Below are positions 29,220 to 38,578 of a stretch of DNA of 64,000 bases, piece by piece. The position numbers were made by a program, and so were the translations under genes. Below the pieces are notes generated by a model. It saw only the letters and a list, made by a program, of their open reading frames with translations, was not told the DNA's origin and ran no database searches. Source of the stretch: Planctomycetota bacterium (lineage in GTDB: Bacteria > Planctomycetota > UBA8108 > JACQVS01); the NCBI GenBank assembly GCA_028280485.1, contig JANQLS010000049.1, forward strand, positions 62,001 to 126,000, read 5' to 3'. Position 1 is the stretch's first letter; each line of letters starts with the position of its first letter.

Positions 29220-29341
29220 ACCATATCTTAAGCAAAACTTATTTATATGAGATGACCTTCAATTCCTAAAGAATTGTAGGATTTGAAAATTCGAAACCTT
29301 TAAAAATTATAAAAATGTAGCTAAGCGAGGGGCGTAACTGA

Positions 29342-29674
29342 ATGGTAAGAAAATTAAACTCAGATCAATTCGAGACATTTTTAGCCGAGGCTAAAAACCA
29401 AGGAATCAATCCTGAATTACTCAAAGAGGTTATTTCCCAGCTACCTAAAGAATGTTCAGACCAGGAACTTAGTGAATTGATTGAAAACATTCAATTGGAG
29501 CGGATAGAGAGAAGATTTGGAAAAAATGTGAGTACGGTATTTTCAATTTTGAATAAACACCGTGGAATTACTTTTTCTGAACTCAAAGATAAATCAGGTC
29601 TTTCAAAAAATAACTTAGAGAAAATCCTCGCCCTTTTAGAAAAAGAAAATGTTCTTCTCCCTATTAATCGTTAG
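29342..29674 (+). CDS. Small winged-helix protein
   Basis: The 110-aa protein has a helical N-terminal half (FLAEAKNQGINPELLKEVISQL) and a winged-helix-like second half (VSTVFSILNKHRGITFSELKDKSGLSKNNLEKILALLEKE), resembling a MarR/ArsR DNA-binding unit without a dimer helix of known type. It is divergent from the ArsR-like gene at 28.9 kb and its stop overlaps that of the gene on the other strand by 4 bp. Regulatory function is inferred from fold only. Confidence 0.7.
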   Translation: MVRKLNSDQFETFLAEAKNQGINPELLKEVISQLPKECSDQELSELIENIQLERIERRFGKNVSTVFSILNKHRGITFSELKDKSGLSKNNLEKILALLEKENVLLPINR

Positions 29675-30288
29675 TTCACTTTTGTATCCGCTTTTTGAAG
29701 ATGGGATTTAATTACTTCTCCCTTCTCGGTTAATTTAAAGTGGATATGCCCTTTTCCGATTACTTCTGTTTTAGTCACAATCCCTTCTTTAAGTAAAAAT
29801 TTCTGGATTACGTCTCGGCAATTATTTGTTGACATTTTTAAGTTCGAATTCAAATAACGAGCTTTCTTTCTTACCGTCACGGCCTGCATGGTACCTTCAA
29901 GTGACTTAATGACCTCAGATCGTTGCCGGTGAGCTGAACGAGCCAAGGCATTCCAATTTAAGTTCCTAGGCAGGGATTCTATTTTGGGGAAACCTTGAGA
30001 TTTTTCGAATTCACTTCGAATGTACTTCCCCCAATCAGTCAACCAATAGAGCCGAGCAAGACGAGCCTCTTTATTATGACAGAAGATCAAATTTTTTTCC
30101 TTCAAGTGCCCAATCGAGCGACTACACCCCGAATGGGCAAGCCCTACGCGATTAGCAATTTGAACAACTGTTAAGGGCAGGCTTAAAGCTTTCAGAATGA
30201 GTAATCGATTCCTACTTTTTAATATCCAATCCACAACACCCTTTACCATCAAGGAAAATCGGCCCAACTCTCCTATACATAAATTCAC
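29671..30288 (-). CDS. Tandem winged-helix regulator, paralogue of the 28.4 kb gene
   Basis: A 205-aa protein with an N-terminal winged helix (LTVVQIANRVGLAHSGCSRSI), the shared middle block NLNWNALARSAHRQRSEVIKSL, and a C-terminal winged helix (CRDVIQKFLLKEGIVTK). It matches the 188-aa regulator at 28.4 kb over its length. The GTG at 30288 is used here. An internal ATG 13 codons later (MVKGVVDW) aligns better with the paralogue's start but has no good ribosome site. The two paralogues may form a mixed dimer or antagonistic pair. Confidence 0.72.
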   Translation of the reverse strand: MNLCIGELGRFSLMVKGVVDWILKSRNRLLILKALSLPLTVVQIANRVGLAHSGCSRSIGHLKEKNLIFCHNKEARLARLYWLTDWGKYIRSEFEKSQGFPKIESLPRNLNWNALARSAHRQRSEVIKSLEGTMQAVTVRKKARYLNSNLKMSTNNCRDVIQKFLLKEGIVTKTEVIGKGHIHFKLTEKGEVIKSHLQKADTKVN

Positions 30289-30375
30289 CTAAAAAGCATT
30301 CCCTGATTTTGGACATGTGATTTAGTTCAAACAAAATAATTTCCACCCCACCTTAAAGTATTGAGGTGGTGCAAA

Positions 30376-31068
30376 TTGGAAGAATCGTTATACCAAAAGA
30401 GAATTCAAAAAGAGTTGGGGATCACTCAAGCTGAAATTAAGGAAAGAATGGATTGGTCAAAACCGATATTGGCCCAGAACTCAAAATGCTCGGTGTCTTT
30501 AGATTTACCGCTTCTTAACTGTAAACCCAGCTCTCTTTGTAGCGAGGTTTGTTATGCAGCTCAAGGAAGACAAAATTATCGTCGAGCAATCATTAAAAGT
30601 TTAGCTGTCAATCAAATGATTCTTGAAAACCCTCAACAAGCAGCATTAAAAATGGTTGTTGAATCAGGAGGCATACCGATCCGCCTTGCTGGTAGTGGAG
30701 AACTCCTACCTGAGCACAATAATTTAGTTCACTATATTGAACTCTATGGAGGTACTTATTGGGGCTTTACTCGAAGAGTGGATACTCACCAATCGATTCC
30801 TAAGTTGATGTTTTCATTTGATCAGAGTTCAACGGAAGAAACTTTAGAATATATTCGAGACCAAGTTCCTGTTAACAGGAGAGCTTATCTAAGAAATATA
30901 AATGACCCGGTGGCTCCTTTTAAAGTTGCCGTAACCTTCCCCGTCCACGGATCTCAAACCAATCTTAAGGACAGAATTGAAAAGGATCCGACTGATTGTC
31001 CCGCAGCACGAAAATATGTGGCAGGATGCTGGGCATGTAAGCGCTGTTACAATTCCCCTCAAATTTAA
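30376..31068 (+). CDS. GP88-like cysteine-cluster protein
   Basis: The roughly 230-aa protein contains LAQNSKC near residue 37, CKPSSLCSEVCYAAQGR around 52-68, an IRLAGSGELLPEHNNLVHY segment and YWGFTRRV, then a second cluster ending CPAARKYVAGCWACKRCYN. The first part recalls the phage gene-88 (GP88) family, whose members share NSK, a CYA motif and a substrate-like RxxxSGD block. Their function is not known. The Cys clusters suggest metal or Fe-S binding. The TTG at 30376 has GAGGTGG 8 bp ahead, so I prefer it to the TTG at 30361. Assignment to GP88 is moderate. Confidence 0.7.
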   Translation: MEESLYQKRIQKELGITQAEIKERMDWSKPILAQNSKCSVSLDLPLLNCKPSSLCSEVCYAAQGRQNYRRAIIKSLAVNQMILENPQQAALKMVVESGGIPIRLAGSGELLPEHNNLVHYIELYGGTYWGFTRRVDTHQSIPKLMFSFDQSSTEETLEYIRDQVPVNRRAYLRNINDPVAPFKVAVTFPVHGSQTNLKDRIEKDPTDCPAARKYVAGCWACKRCYNSPQI

Positions 31069-31071
31069 TTT

Positions 31072-31470
31072 CTATTTATTTAAAGTGAATTTCTTGCCAT
31101 CTACTCGATTAAACTCTCGGTTTCTAGTTAATGCGATAAAGATTTGGTTATAGAGTGTCCTACTATTTTTATAGGGGTAAAGCTCCACCACTTTTCGTTT
31201 TATCTCTGCAGCAGTTAATCCAGCCTTCTTCTTATTTAGTACTTCAATACACATTGCTTTTACTGTAGGGCCGTGCCTTTTCTTTTGAACAATCCCCGTT
31301 CCCTCTGTAATCAATTTATCAATCTGAGCTTGAAGCTCTTGAGCACGCTCTAAATGTTCAGCTCGGCTTTCTAATAGGGAATTGATTTCCTCTTCATGTT
31401 CTTTATATGCCAGAAGGCGTTTCAGGTCACCTAAGGAAAGATCTTTTAGTATTTCGAATTCAATCGTCAT
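31072..31470 (-). CDS. Coiled-coil plus winged-helix protein
   Basis: The 132-aa protein has a coiled coil (residues about 20-60, EEINSLLESRAEHLERAQEL), a basic linker (QKKRHGPT) and a C-terminal wHTH with AAEIKRKVVELYPYKNSRTLYNQIFIALTRNREFNRVDGKKFTL. This layout is common among small planctomycete proteins that resemble HARE-HTH-like domains. It is convergent with the GP88-like gene, 3 bp apart. A DNA-binding accessory role is inferred. Confidence 0.7.
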   Translation of the reverse strand: MTIEFEILKDLSLGDLKRLLAYKEHEEEINSLLESRAEHLERAQELQAQIDKLITEGTGIVQKKRHGPTVKAMCIEVLNKKKAGLTAAEIKRKVVELYPYKNSRTLYNQIFIALTRNREFNRVDGKKFTLNK

Positions 31471-31676
31471 AGTAAAAACTCATTTGATTGGGCCTCATTT
31501 ACTCAATTACAAAAGCCCAGACCGCCACAAGGATTGCATCAAAACATTTTTCTAAGAATATGAAAGAGATTTCTTTAGCGGGGTTATTAGCATTAAAAAA
31601 CCAAGTATTTTAAGTGACCTAAAAAATTTCAAAAGCTTTATAAATTCATTTCCTCGACCAATTTGAGTGAAGAACA

Positions 31677-32906
31677 ATGAAAAGGGTGATATTCGTAATT
31701 ACTTTAATTTTGATGGTTCCGTCGATTTTGACCTTAGCCCCTGATCAAGAGTATTGGGCCTACGCAAGTCTGGTTCATTCTGTTCACGGGGAAGTGTGTC
31801 GAACTGAAACTTATGAGTTTTACTCTCAAGCCATCGTGAATTTTAGCTTATTTACCTCATTTAATTTCTCCTGTGAAGCTCAAGAATGTAAGTATTTAGA
31901 TCCAGGGGAGGAATGTCAGATTGAAGTTCACAGTAATCACCCTGAGTTTAAGTTCAATTCAGTGATCGATGCAGTTTCAGGAGGAGAAGTGAGGGCTCAA
32001 GCACTCAATGCTTCAAATTGTGAAGAATGTGGTATCAGTTGGGATTTGACCAATTTTTGTAGCGTTGAAGGGCCGATTGATCTTCGACTTCGAACCAACC
32101 CCGAAGTTGAAGATTTTGATCCTGAGGGAAACCTCGTTTTGTATAACCCGATACCTCAAGACTGTAGGCCTGGCACCTTCTGTTACGCTGAACTCCTCAA
32201 TGAAAACATTTCAGACTTCGTTTTTGACAACCGCCCCACTGAACTCCTAGTCCATGCAAGTGGGATCAATGCTCAATTTGACACCCAAGCCTCAGACTGC
32301 GACTGCTTTTTAGGCTTAGGCTGTAATAATCAATCCTGTTTCAATAGCTCATTTCAGTTTGAAGCGGGAACAACGGGAGCGTGTTGTGGCGATGATTCCT
32401 ATGGAGGTTTCGAGTCTCACCTCAATCGAGAAAACTTCAATTTTCAAAAGTGCCCTGATATGTGGGATCCTGAAAACAGCCCTCAAGGTATTTGCTTAAC
32501 CAACAATACCGATAGTGTTTGCTGTAATCACGTGTTTGATTGTGTAGCAAATGGAAGCTGTTACCCTGACGATGGAGATATCAGATCCACAGATCTCTCT
32601 TTTAATGGAGAGAATGCAACCTGCTCGTTCGGGGTGTGGTGCCCGACTTATTATATTTTCAATCAGTCCAGCGGGAACTGTGAATGGGGATATCCAAATA
32701 TTTGCTATACCAATGACCCTACAGTCACCTACCCGACAAATTGCACTCAAGAATTTAATTCAACGGGATACTGGAATGATCTTTTGAATAGTAATCCCGA
32801 TGATTGTTTTAAAGAAATCGCACCTGGAAATGTAGAGGCATGTTGCCCTTTTAAGGATGTGAGTGGAGCTGATTTCTATCAATATGAGGGTGTAGTAATT
32901 TATTAA
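31677..32906 (+). CDS. Secreted Cys-rich protein
   Basis: The 409-aa product begins with a clear signal peptide (MKRVIFVITLILMVPSILTLA). The mature part is very rich in Cys and Asn, with pairs such as NCEECG, CDCFLGLGCNNQSC, ACCGDD, VCCNHVFDC and EACCPF, so many disulfides are expected after export. No catalytic motif is evident. It is convergent with the dockerin-bearing gene, 11 bp between stops, and both are probably surface cargo. Function unknown. Confidence 0.8.
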   Translation: MKRVIFVITLILMVPSILTLAPDQEYWAYASLVHSVHGEVCRTETYEFYSQAIVNFSLFTSFNFSCEAQECKYLDPGEECQIEVHSNHPEFKFNSVIDAVSGGEVRAQALNASNCEECGISWDLTNFCSVEGPIDLRLRTNPEVEDFDPEGNLVLYNPIPQDCRPGTFCYAELLNENISDFVFDNRPTELLVHASGINAQFDTQASDCDCFLGLGCNNQSCFNSSFQFEAGTTGACCGDDSYGGFESHLNRENFNFQKCPDMWDPENSPQGICLTNNTDSVCCNHVFDCVANGSCYPDDGDIRSTDLSFNGENATCSFGVWCPTYYIFNQSSGNCEWGYPNICYTNDPTVTYPTNCTQEFNSTGYWNDLLNSNPDDCFKEIAPGNVEACCPFKDVSGADFYQYEGVVIY

Positions 32907-32917
32907 GGGCTTAAATT

Positions 32918-34447
32918 CTACCGCTTATAATTCGATTGATAGCCTCTAAGCCTCGTCGGTTTCATTCCCATAAGAGTTTTAGCCCATTTTATTTGCTCAA
33001 TAAGTCGCTCGTCTTCAGTTTGGGGATTGACTCCATGACTCAAATTATAAACCGGGTGGTTCATTGCCTCACTTGCGAATTGACCTCCAACTGATAAACC
33101 ATGGGTAATTTCCTTTAGGGCAATATCGAAATCATAATCGATCCCCCCATTTAAGAGCACCTGACCTCGTAAGTACCACCCCTGTGATGAAGGGGTACCA
33201 GAATTAACAAAAATTTGGTCTTTAAAAACCTTGGTCCCCTCATACCCATTCAAAGAGCCTTCAAGCATGGGAGCGGTGGTAATCCCGATTGTAAATTTCT
33301 TCATTTCTTGAGGGACACGTAAAGTCCGAACATGATCAATATAAGCAATGGATTTTTCCACATCATCTTCAATGGATCCAGTTTCAGTAATATTGACGAC
33401 TTGAATAAATGGTGAGTAATCCTCAATTGTAGTGGATTGAGTTGAATAAATTGGCTCTCCCGAAATTGGTGAAATCCCGGTACAAACAACTCGATTATCT
33501 AAAATGAGTCCATTTACTAATGCTTCTTCCCGAGGGATCATATAGTGAGGATTAATCACAAATCCGGTTGAATGACCGTTACCAGTAAGTGCCTCTAAGA
33601 CATCGGGAAAAATAACTCCCCCATGCTCTAACTCAATATCGGGAACCATGAATAGAGTAACTTGACTTGTTTGTTTTAGGACGAGATCACCGTCGATTTT
33701 AAAGTATCCATCAGCGTGAATTTGGTGACGGTACTTTCTTTGGCTTTGTGGGGACAGCGCTAAACCGGAAAGCGTACTTTTTCCATTACTATCTGTCGTG
33801 ACATCTCCCAAAGATCTTCCCAAATAAGTCAGCCCAATTTGTGCTCCCGATATGGGAGCTAAGGTGTCTGCCCTAAGAATTTGATAAATTACCGAGCTGG
33901 TTCGAGATTCAAGGTCAGTGAGGTAAATATCACAAGACAAGGTAGAGTTTTCGGGTTGAATTCCAAGTAATGGAAACGGCCCTGACGGCTTGGGACCTCC
34001 CACGTATAGGTGGAATAGTCCTCTGAGAGGGTCTCCAATGTCGATTGAGTTATCCCCATTAATATCCATAGCCGCTTGGCAGAGACTTTGCCCTCGATTT
34101 AAAAACATAAACTCTAAGCTGTGAACGATATCCGCTAAGTTAAACTGTCCGTCAATATTGGAATCCCCAGAAATATAAGCTGGCTCGATTTTAGCCTCTG
34201 AACTTGGATCCAAATCTCCAGCCAATGCGAATCCCCCAGAAAGAGCGGTTAGTGCAGCGACTCCACCACTGATCCATCGTTTTAGAAAGTTTGGCTTATG
34301 AGAGGGTAGATCCTCAATATCGTCAGAATGAATATAAATCCCTCCATCGCTCAACCAATAGGGAGCATGAAATGTGGAGGGAAGAATGATAGAGGGAGCT
34401 GAATAATTTTCTTCGGCCACAGCCGGATTTGAAGCACGGGAAAGCAT
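32918..34447 (-). CDS. Exported protein with dockerin-like and carboxypeptidase-regulatory-like domains
   Basis: The 509-aa protein has a 55-residue N-terminal extension, then KRWISGGVAALTALSGGFALA as an export signal, as in some planctomycete proteins with long signal regions. Residues about 95-150 hold two EF-hand/dockerin-like repeats (GDSNIDGQFNLADIVHSL, MDINGDNSIDIGDPLRGL). Residues about 190-265 resemble a carboxypeptidase regulatory-like beta domain (PISGAQIGLTYLGRSLG). The C-terminal 200 residues are unassigned and include EITHGLSVGG. The ATG has GAGGTGATC upstream. It probably acts at the cell surface or outside. Confidence 0.78.
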   Translation of the reverse strand: MLSRASNPAVAEENYSAPSIILPSTFHAPYWLSDGGIYIHSDDIEDLPSHKPNFLKRWISGGVAALTALSGGFALAGDLDPSSEAKIEPAYISGDSNIDGQFNLADIVHSLEFMFLNRGQSLCQAAMDINGDNSIDIGDPLRGLFHLYVGGPKPSGPFPLLGIQPENSTLSCDIYLTDLESRTSSVIYQILRADTLAPISGAQIGLTYLGRSLGDVTTDSNGKSTLSGLALSPQSQRKYRHQIHADGYFKIDGDLVLKQTSQVTLFMVPDIELEHGGVIFPDVLEALTGNGHSTGFVINPHYMIPREEALVNGLILDNRVVCTGISPISGEPIYSTQSTTIEDYSPFIQVVNITETGSIEDDVEKSIAYIDHVRTLRVPQEMKKFTIGITTAPMLEGSLNGYEGTKVFKDQIFVNSGTPSSQGWYLRGQVLLNGGIDYDFDIALKEITHGLSVGGQFASEAMNHPVYNLSHGVNPQTEDERLIEQIKWAKTLMGMKPTRLRGYQSNYKR

Positions 34448-35063
34448 TGGGGATCACCTCAAGGTATGAAAAGCAACCAGGGTATTTAAAGCTTTCCCCT
34501 AATTTCCCACCCAATGTCTCAAACATCAAATATTAACTTTAATATAGATTATTCTACTATTATGTATCTGCATCAAAAATGTGATTTAAAGATGAAAATT
34601 GATGATAATCATGTTGAGAAGCAAAACTCATAAGCAGCTTAAGCTCTTAGTTAAAAATAACTTACCGATCACCTCAGCCAAAAAAGAGGTTCAGGTAAAA
34701 ACCGAAAGGTGTTTCATGCTGGGCGGAATTTAAAGACAATTTAGAGCTATATAATTTTTAGTGCACAAGAACTTGCACATCTCTAAGCCTCATGGAAACA
34801 CAACTGCTGGATAGCCTCACTAATTAAGATAACAACTCTGGTATGAATAAAAGATCTTTAAAACCAAACTTGTTAATTCGAATTACTTAGAATAAAAACC
34901 ATTCAATTGAAATCTCAGCTTCAAACACAAAAAAATCAATTACTCGTTCAAAATTAACTCATAATTATTTTCATTACTATCCCCTTGAAGTTAATGTATT
35001 CTACTTATCATTTTAACTATTCCAGCTCCAGCAACCCTCTATAGTTCAAAAGAATTAACAGTC
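34448..35063. other. Gap of 616 bp
   Basis: AT-rich DNA between two divergent genes. It presumably holds both promoters, but I see no ORF, long repeat or strong hairpin that I can support. Confidence 0.5.
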
Positions 35064-37106
35064 ATGTCGCTTGATCAAATAAAAAGTCAATTTCAAAACT
35101 ACAACTTTGATAATCTTGAAGAACGTGCCAAACTTCGAGAATATATCCGATCTTTTTACCTTACCTGCATTGCTTTTACTGAAGCTATTAGCAAATACCT
35201 TCCTGATGTTGAAGATAAATTCTTAAAACCTCATGAAAAGGAAAGAAAAGCAACAGTAAAAAAACTTCTCGACCTTTTCGATGATTCAGCCCTAGATCCT
35301 GATTACCATGAGTTTATCTGTAAACTCTACAAACCTCATTTGGGACCAACAAAATCAGTCAAGAAACAAGCTTCGTATATACAAGCGGGAAAACACAACT
35401 ATGGAATTGTTTTTATTCCAGCCCCTATTTCACAGCACTCTCCAGATAAATTAGAGACTATATTAAAAAAACCACTCTTAAATCCGGTAATTAGAACAAG
35501 TGGCCATCCTTACTGGGAATTTCAAAGAAAACTTTCTAAGGGTATTTTTGAAGGAAAAGAAGATGGAATGAAATTTGGAGTAAACAACGTCCTCCTTAAT
35601 GAAAACTCTTTAGAACTGGAATGCTATGCAACAAGCTACTCTCTAATTCAAGAAACTTGCAATTATTTAGAAATTGAATATCAGTGGGCTTGGTCCTTTT
35701 ACAAAGATTTAGAAGAATTTAAATCGTCCCCACTAGACTTCCTCCCAAGTCGAAAAAAGCTTCATGAGTTAGCAGAAAAAGAAGGTTTCAATCCTCTTTT
35801 TGAAGGAAAACATAGAATCCCCGGGCTCAGTATCGCAACATTGTTTTGTTTTGATACTGAGAATGGAATGAGAATTCAACTAGCAAAACGCAGAGGGAGA
35901 TCAACTGGAGAAAGAAGAGGAAGCTCTCATGTCATACCAGCAGCTCAAATGGAAGTAGATATAGACAGCGAATGGAACCCAGCTGACGACTACTCAATCA
36001 GAGAGAATTTTCTCAGAGAATATGCGGAAGAGCTCTTCAATCAAAAAAAGCTAACAGCCGGAAATCGTTGGTACAAAAGATCACCTCTACGAGGAGAGGA
36101 AAATGAAATCATTCAAGATTCAAGTACAGGAAAACAAATTTCTCCTGTTGAGGATTTTGAGTATTTAATGAAGCAAAACAATGCTCATCTCTCAACATTT
36201 GGAATAAATATTGATTTATTCACCCTCCGTCCAGAGATCTGTTTACTTGTCATGGTAGATAAAATATGGACTGAAAAATGGCGACCGCATTCTAAAGTTA
36301 ATGATGAATTTGATGAAAAAGAGCCGTTGAGGTCAATTGATATCGAACATATCCCCAGAATCATGAAGGGTGACTTCAAAGCTCATAAGGGGCAAAACAG
36401 TCCACTTGAATTTCCAGTAACCCCTCAAGAAATGTGCACCTCAGGAGCCGCTTGTTTTTTCGCTGGTCTTCCCTATGCGAAGGACTTAGCAGAAAGGTGG
36501 GACAAACGGGCAGCACCTACAACAGTTCCTTCTTTTAATATCATCGCGCTTACTTATTCTGATGAAGAAAATAAGAATGGAAGGCCAGTAATTAAATCCT
36601 TTCAAGACTCAGATATTGATAACATATTTCCAGATTTAAATAAATTTCGAGTCGTAGTTGACGAAACGAAGAATGAAATTCTGGCCAAAGCAAAGAGGGG
36701 TAAAAAACTTAAAATAGTGAAACTTTCTCAATCCCAACAAAGAGTTTTCTTATTCTCAATTCTCCAAGGCTTTCTTAAATATCATAAATCTGGTAATAGA
36801 ATAATTACCGTGGAGAGTGTATGTCATGCAATCTGGGATGAGAATTCAAATGAGCCTGCACCGGATAAAAATTCGCAAAAATATAAAGGCCCAGAAAAAA
36901 TGACTATGTATAAATCTGACTATAGTAACTGGCTAAAAAAACGTAAAGAGTATTTAAAAGGAATTAAATCTGAACTCAATAAAAACCTAAATGACTTTAT
37001 TAATTCAATCATTGAGACAACCTCTTTGGGATACGAATTAAAGAAAAATTTAGAGCCATTTTGCTGGTTAAGACGAGAAGAAGAGGAATCAACTCTGTTG
37101 AAATAA
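35064..37106 (+). CDS. Large unknown protein with a Nudix-like box
   Basis: The 680-aa protein is not recognised as a whole. Residues 1-100 are helical. Around residues 285-345 it has LAKRRGRSTGERRGSSHVIPAAQ followed by ENFLREYAEELFNQ, which resembles a Nudix box (REUxEE), but the preceding Glu and following Gly of the consensus are missing, so hydrolase activity is uncertain. The C-terminal third is helical and charged (WLKKRKEYLKGIKSELNKNL). It ends back to back with the convergent unknown gene. Size and setting would suit a stand-alone defence or stress gene, which is inference. Confidence 0.7.
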   Translation: MSLDQIKSQFQNYNFDNLEERAKLREYIRSFYLTCIAFTEAISKYLPDVEDKFLKPHEKERKATVKKLLDLFDDSALDPDYHEFICKLYKPHLGPTKSVKKQASYIQAGKHNYGIVFIPAPISQHSPDKLETILKKPLLNPVIRTSGHPYWEFQRKLSKGIFEGKEDGMKFGVNNVLLNENSLELECYATSYSLIQETCNYLEIEYQWAWSFYKDLEEFKSSPLDFLPSRKKLHELAEKEGFNPLFEGKHRIPGLSIATLFCFDTENGMRIQLAKRRGRSTGERRGSSHVIPAAQMEVDIDSEWNPADDYSIRENFLREYAEELFNQKKLTAGNRWYKRSPLRGEENEIIQDSSTGKQISPVEDFEYLMKQNNAHLSTFGINIDLFTLRPEICLLVMVDKIWTEKWRPHSKVNDEFDEKEPLRSIDIEHIPRIMKGDFKAHKGQNSPLEFPVTPQEMCTSGAACFFAGLPYAKDLAERWDKRAAPTTVPSFNIIALTYSDEENKNGRPVIKSFQDSDIDNIFPDLNKFRVVVDETKNEILAKAKRGKKLKIVKLSQSQQRVFLFSILQGFLKYHKSGNRIITVESVCHAIWDENSNEPAPDKNSQKYKGPEKMTMYKSDYSNWLKKRKEYLKGIKSELNKNLNDFINSIIETTSLGYELKKNLEPFCWLRREEEESTLLK

Positions 37107-37673
37107 TCATAGGTCTCCATAGAAGGCGATATTGCTCCCAAGCGAGCTTATTTGATCAAAAGGAATAGTTTTCTTTGTGTAAAAAGCTCCTATTAACAGA
37201 TGAGTTAAGTCCTTCTCCTTTTCTTTAAAATTCTTCATCTCTTTTCGAGTCTGCCTCAATTTTCTCCTTGGAAGACATGATGAATCAACATGGATATCAT
37301 ATTCCCCATATCCTTCTGGATAACCATTCGGGAAGACTTGACCGGTAATCACCATTCGATAATCTTCACCTACAGATTCTCCAAACAGATTTAGATAATC
37401 TTCTGATGTTTCTCCAATAGACTCCGGATTAAGCACCCAGGCTTGGGCTGAAATTAAAGGTAAATGTGACCACTTAGGATCAACTTTTTGACTTTTTGAC
37501 AACTGAACTAATTTATTAATACCTTTAGCGGCTCTATAAAACTTCCGAGCTAAAAGCTCATCTACTGATAGAGAATCTTTTTGTATCTCTTTTTTTGCAG
37601 CTTTGGTAAGCCGAATGTAACCATCAAATATCCTTGGCCAGTATTCATATTTCGTGACATCAAATTCATTCAT
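37107..37673 (-). CDS. Unknown protein convergent with the Nudix-like gene
   Basis: The 188-aa protein has a helical first half (YIRLTKAAKKEIQ, LLARKFYRAAKGINKLV), a middle with WSHLPLISAQAWVLNPESIGE, then GYGEYDIHVDSSCLPRRKL and a basic helix (RQTRKEMKNFKEKEKDL). No signal peptide, membrane segment or known family. Its stop codon directly abuts that of the 680-aa gene on the other strand with no bases between. Function unknown. Confidence 0.65.
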   Translation of the reverse strand: MNEFDVTKYEYWPRIFDGYIRLTKAAKKEIQKDSLSVDELLARKFYRAAKGINKLVQLSKSQKVDPKWSHLPLISAQAWVLNPESIGETSEDYLNLFGESVGEDYRMVITGQVFPNGYPEGYGEYDIHVDSSCLPRRKLRQTRKEMKNFKEKEKDLTHLLIGAFYTKKTIPFDQISSLGSNIAFYGDL

Positions 37674-37859
37674 CCTCCAGTTGAAAATCTCTTTGCCTAT
37701 TTAAACTTTTATTTTAAATAGACTTACCCAACATATTTCAGGCTACCAAAATCCTACCGATATCAATCCCAAAACCAACTGGCCTTCACCCCAAATTTCT
37801 ATAAAACTAACATCCACTTATCGCCAATAAAAATTGAACCGAACTAATTGAGGGCCCAG

Positions 37860-38123
37860 ATGCCTACAGTTACAAGCAAAGAATATGAATGCAGATTGAA
37901 CATAGCTCTTAGAGTGTGCAAACGAAACTATGAGATTGCTCACGATTTGACACAGGAATACTACCTAAATCAATGGGTGAAAAAATTACCGACCAACAAC
38001 GATGCATTTTTTTTTGGTTTTGTTAGGCGAAGATTTTGGTCGATTATGAGAAAGCAGAAAAGGACCTCAACATTAAGTGATTTCTCAACCCTTAATGATA
38101 GGATTTTGAAAAAATGGCCATAG
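37860..38123 (+). CDS. Sigma-factor-like region 2 (5' part of a split gene)
   Basis: The 87 residues resemble sigma-70 region 2 of ECF-type factors: YEIAHDLTQEYYLNQW followed by FFFGFVRRRFWSIMRKQKR, the -10-binding helix. The start ATG at 37860 has GAGGG 6 bp ahead. The frame ends at 38123, where a second ORF in the -1 frame, resembling region 4, has already begun at 38114. An intact homologue with both regions in one chain lies at 41.4 kb. The overlap includes a run of six A (38109-38114), so -1 slippage could join the two. It is either a broken gene or one using programmed frameshifting. Confidence 0.72.
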   Translation: MPTVTSKEYECRLNIALRVCKRNYEIAHDLTQEYYLNQWVKKLPTNNDAFFFGFVRRRFWSIMRKQKRTSTLSDFSTLNDRILKKWP

Positions 38124-38344
38124 ACAAAATGGAAAGCTTTAACGCTCTAATGAAAATCTTTATATCCTCTCCGAAAGGAAGGATTCTATTAAAGGTAGGC
38201 TATGAAAGAATTACTCACAATCTTACTTTCAAAGCTGCTTGCATCAAAGCGGGGACCAGCTTTCCGACCTTCAACAGGTATCGAAAAGAGTTAGGCCAGA
38301 ATGAGTTGGTTAAAAGATTACTCGAAGAAGTACTAAGCTCATAG
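38114..38344 (+). CDS. Sigma-factor-like region 4 (3' part of the split gene)
   Basis: The 76-aa ORF has an HTH of region-4 type (LTFKAACIKAGTSFPTFNRYRKEL), matching the C-terminal part of the 170-aa sigma-like protein at 41.4 kb (VRCACKKAGISTTAYYVQLEKL). It begins inside the preceding ORF, 10 bp before that stop, in the -1 frame. By itself region 4 could bind a -35 element but not open DNA. Independent start at its ATG by translational coupling, or fusion by -1 slippage at AAAAAA, are both possible. Confidence 0.68.
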   Translation: MAIDKMESFNALMKIFISSPKGRILLKVGYERITHNLTFKAACIKAGTSFPTFNRYRKELGQNELVKRLLEEVLSS

Positions 38345-38578
38345 TCATTCAAATTAATAGTTGTCATCTCCATGACGACCCACCTTTTGTGGTAAAGATA
38401 AATTCACCGCTCTTAAGAAACTAATAATTTGTGAATTACTTTTCATCTTTCTACCCTTTCGAAATTATTTATTAAAAAAAACCATTTTCCTGAACATTTT
38501 ATGGCGCCTCAGGCAGTAATTCTTTAGAGGAAATTTTTTATCAAGGCCAATCAACCAAACTCTATCGAAAGGACTGCT

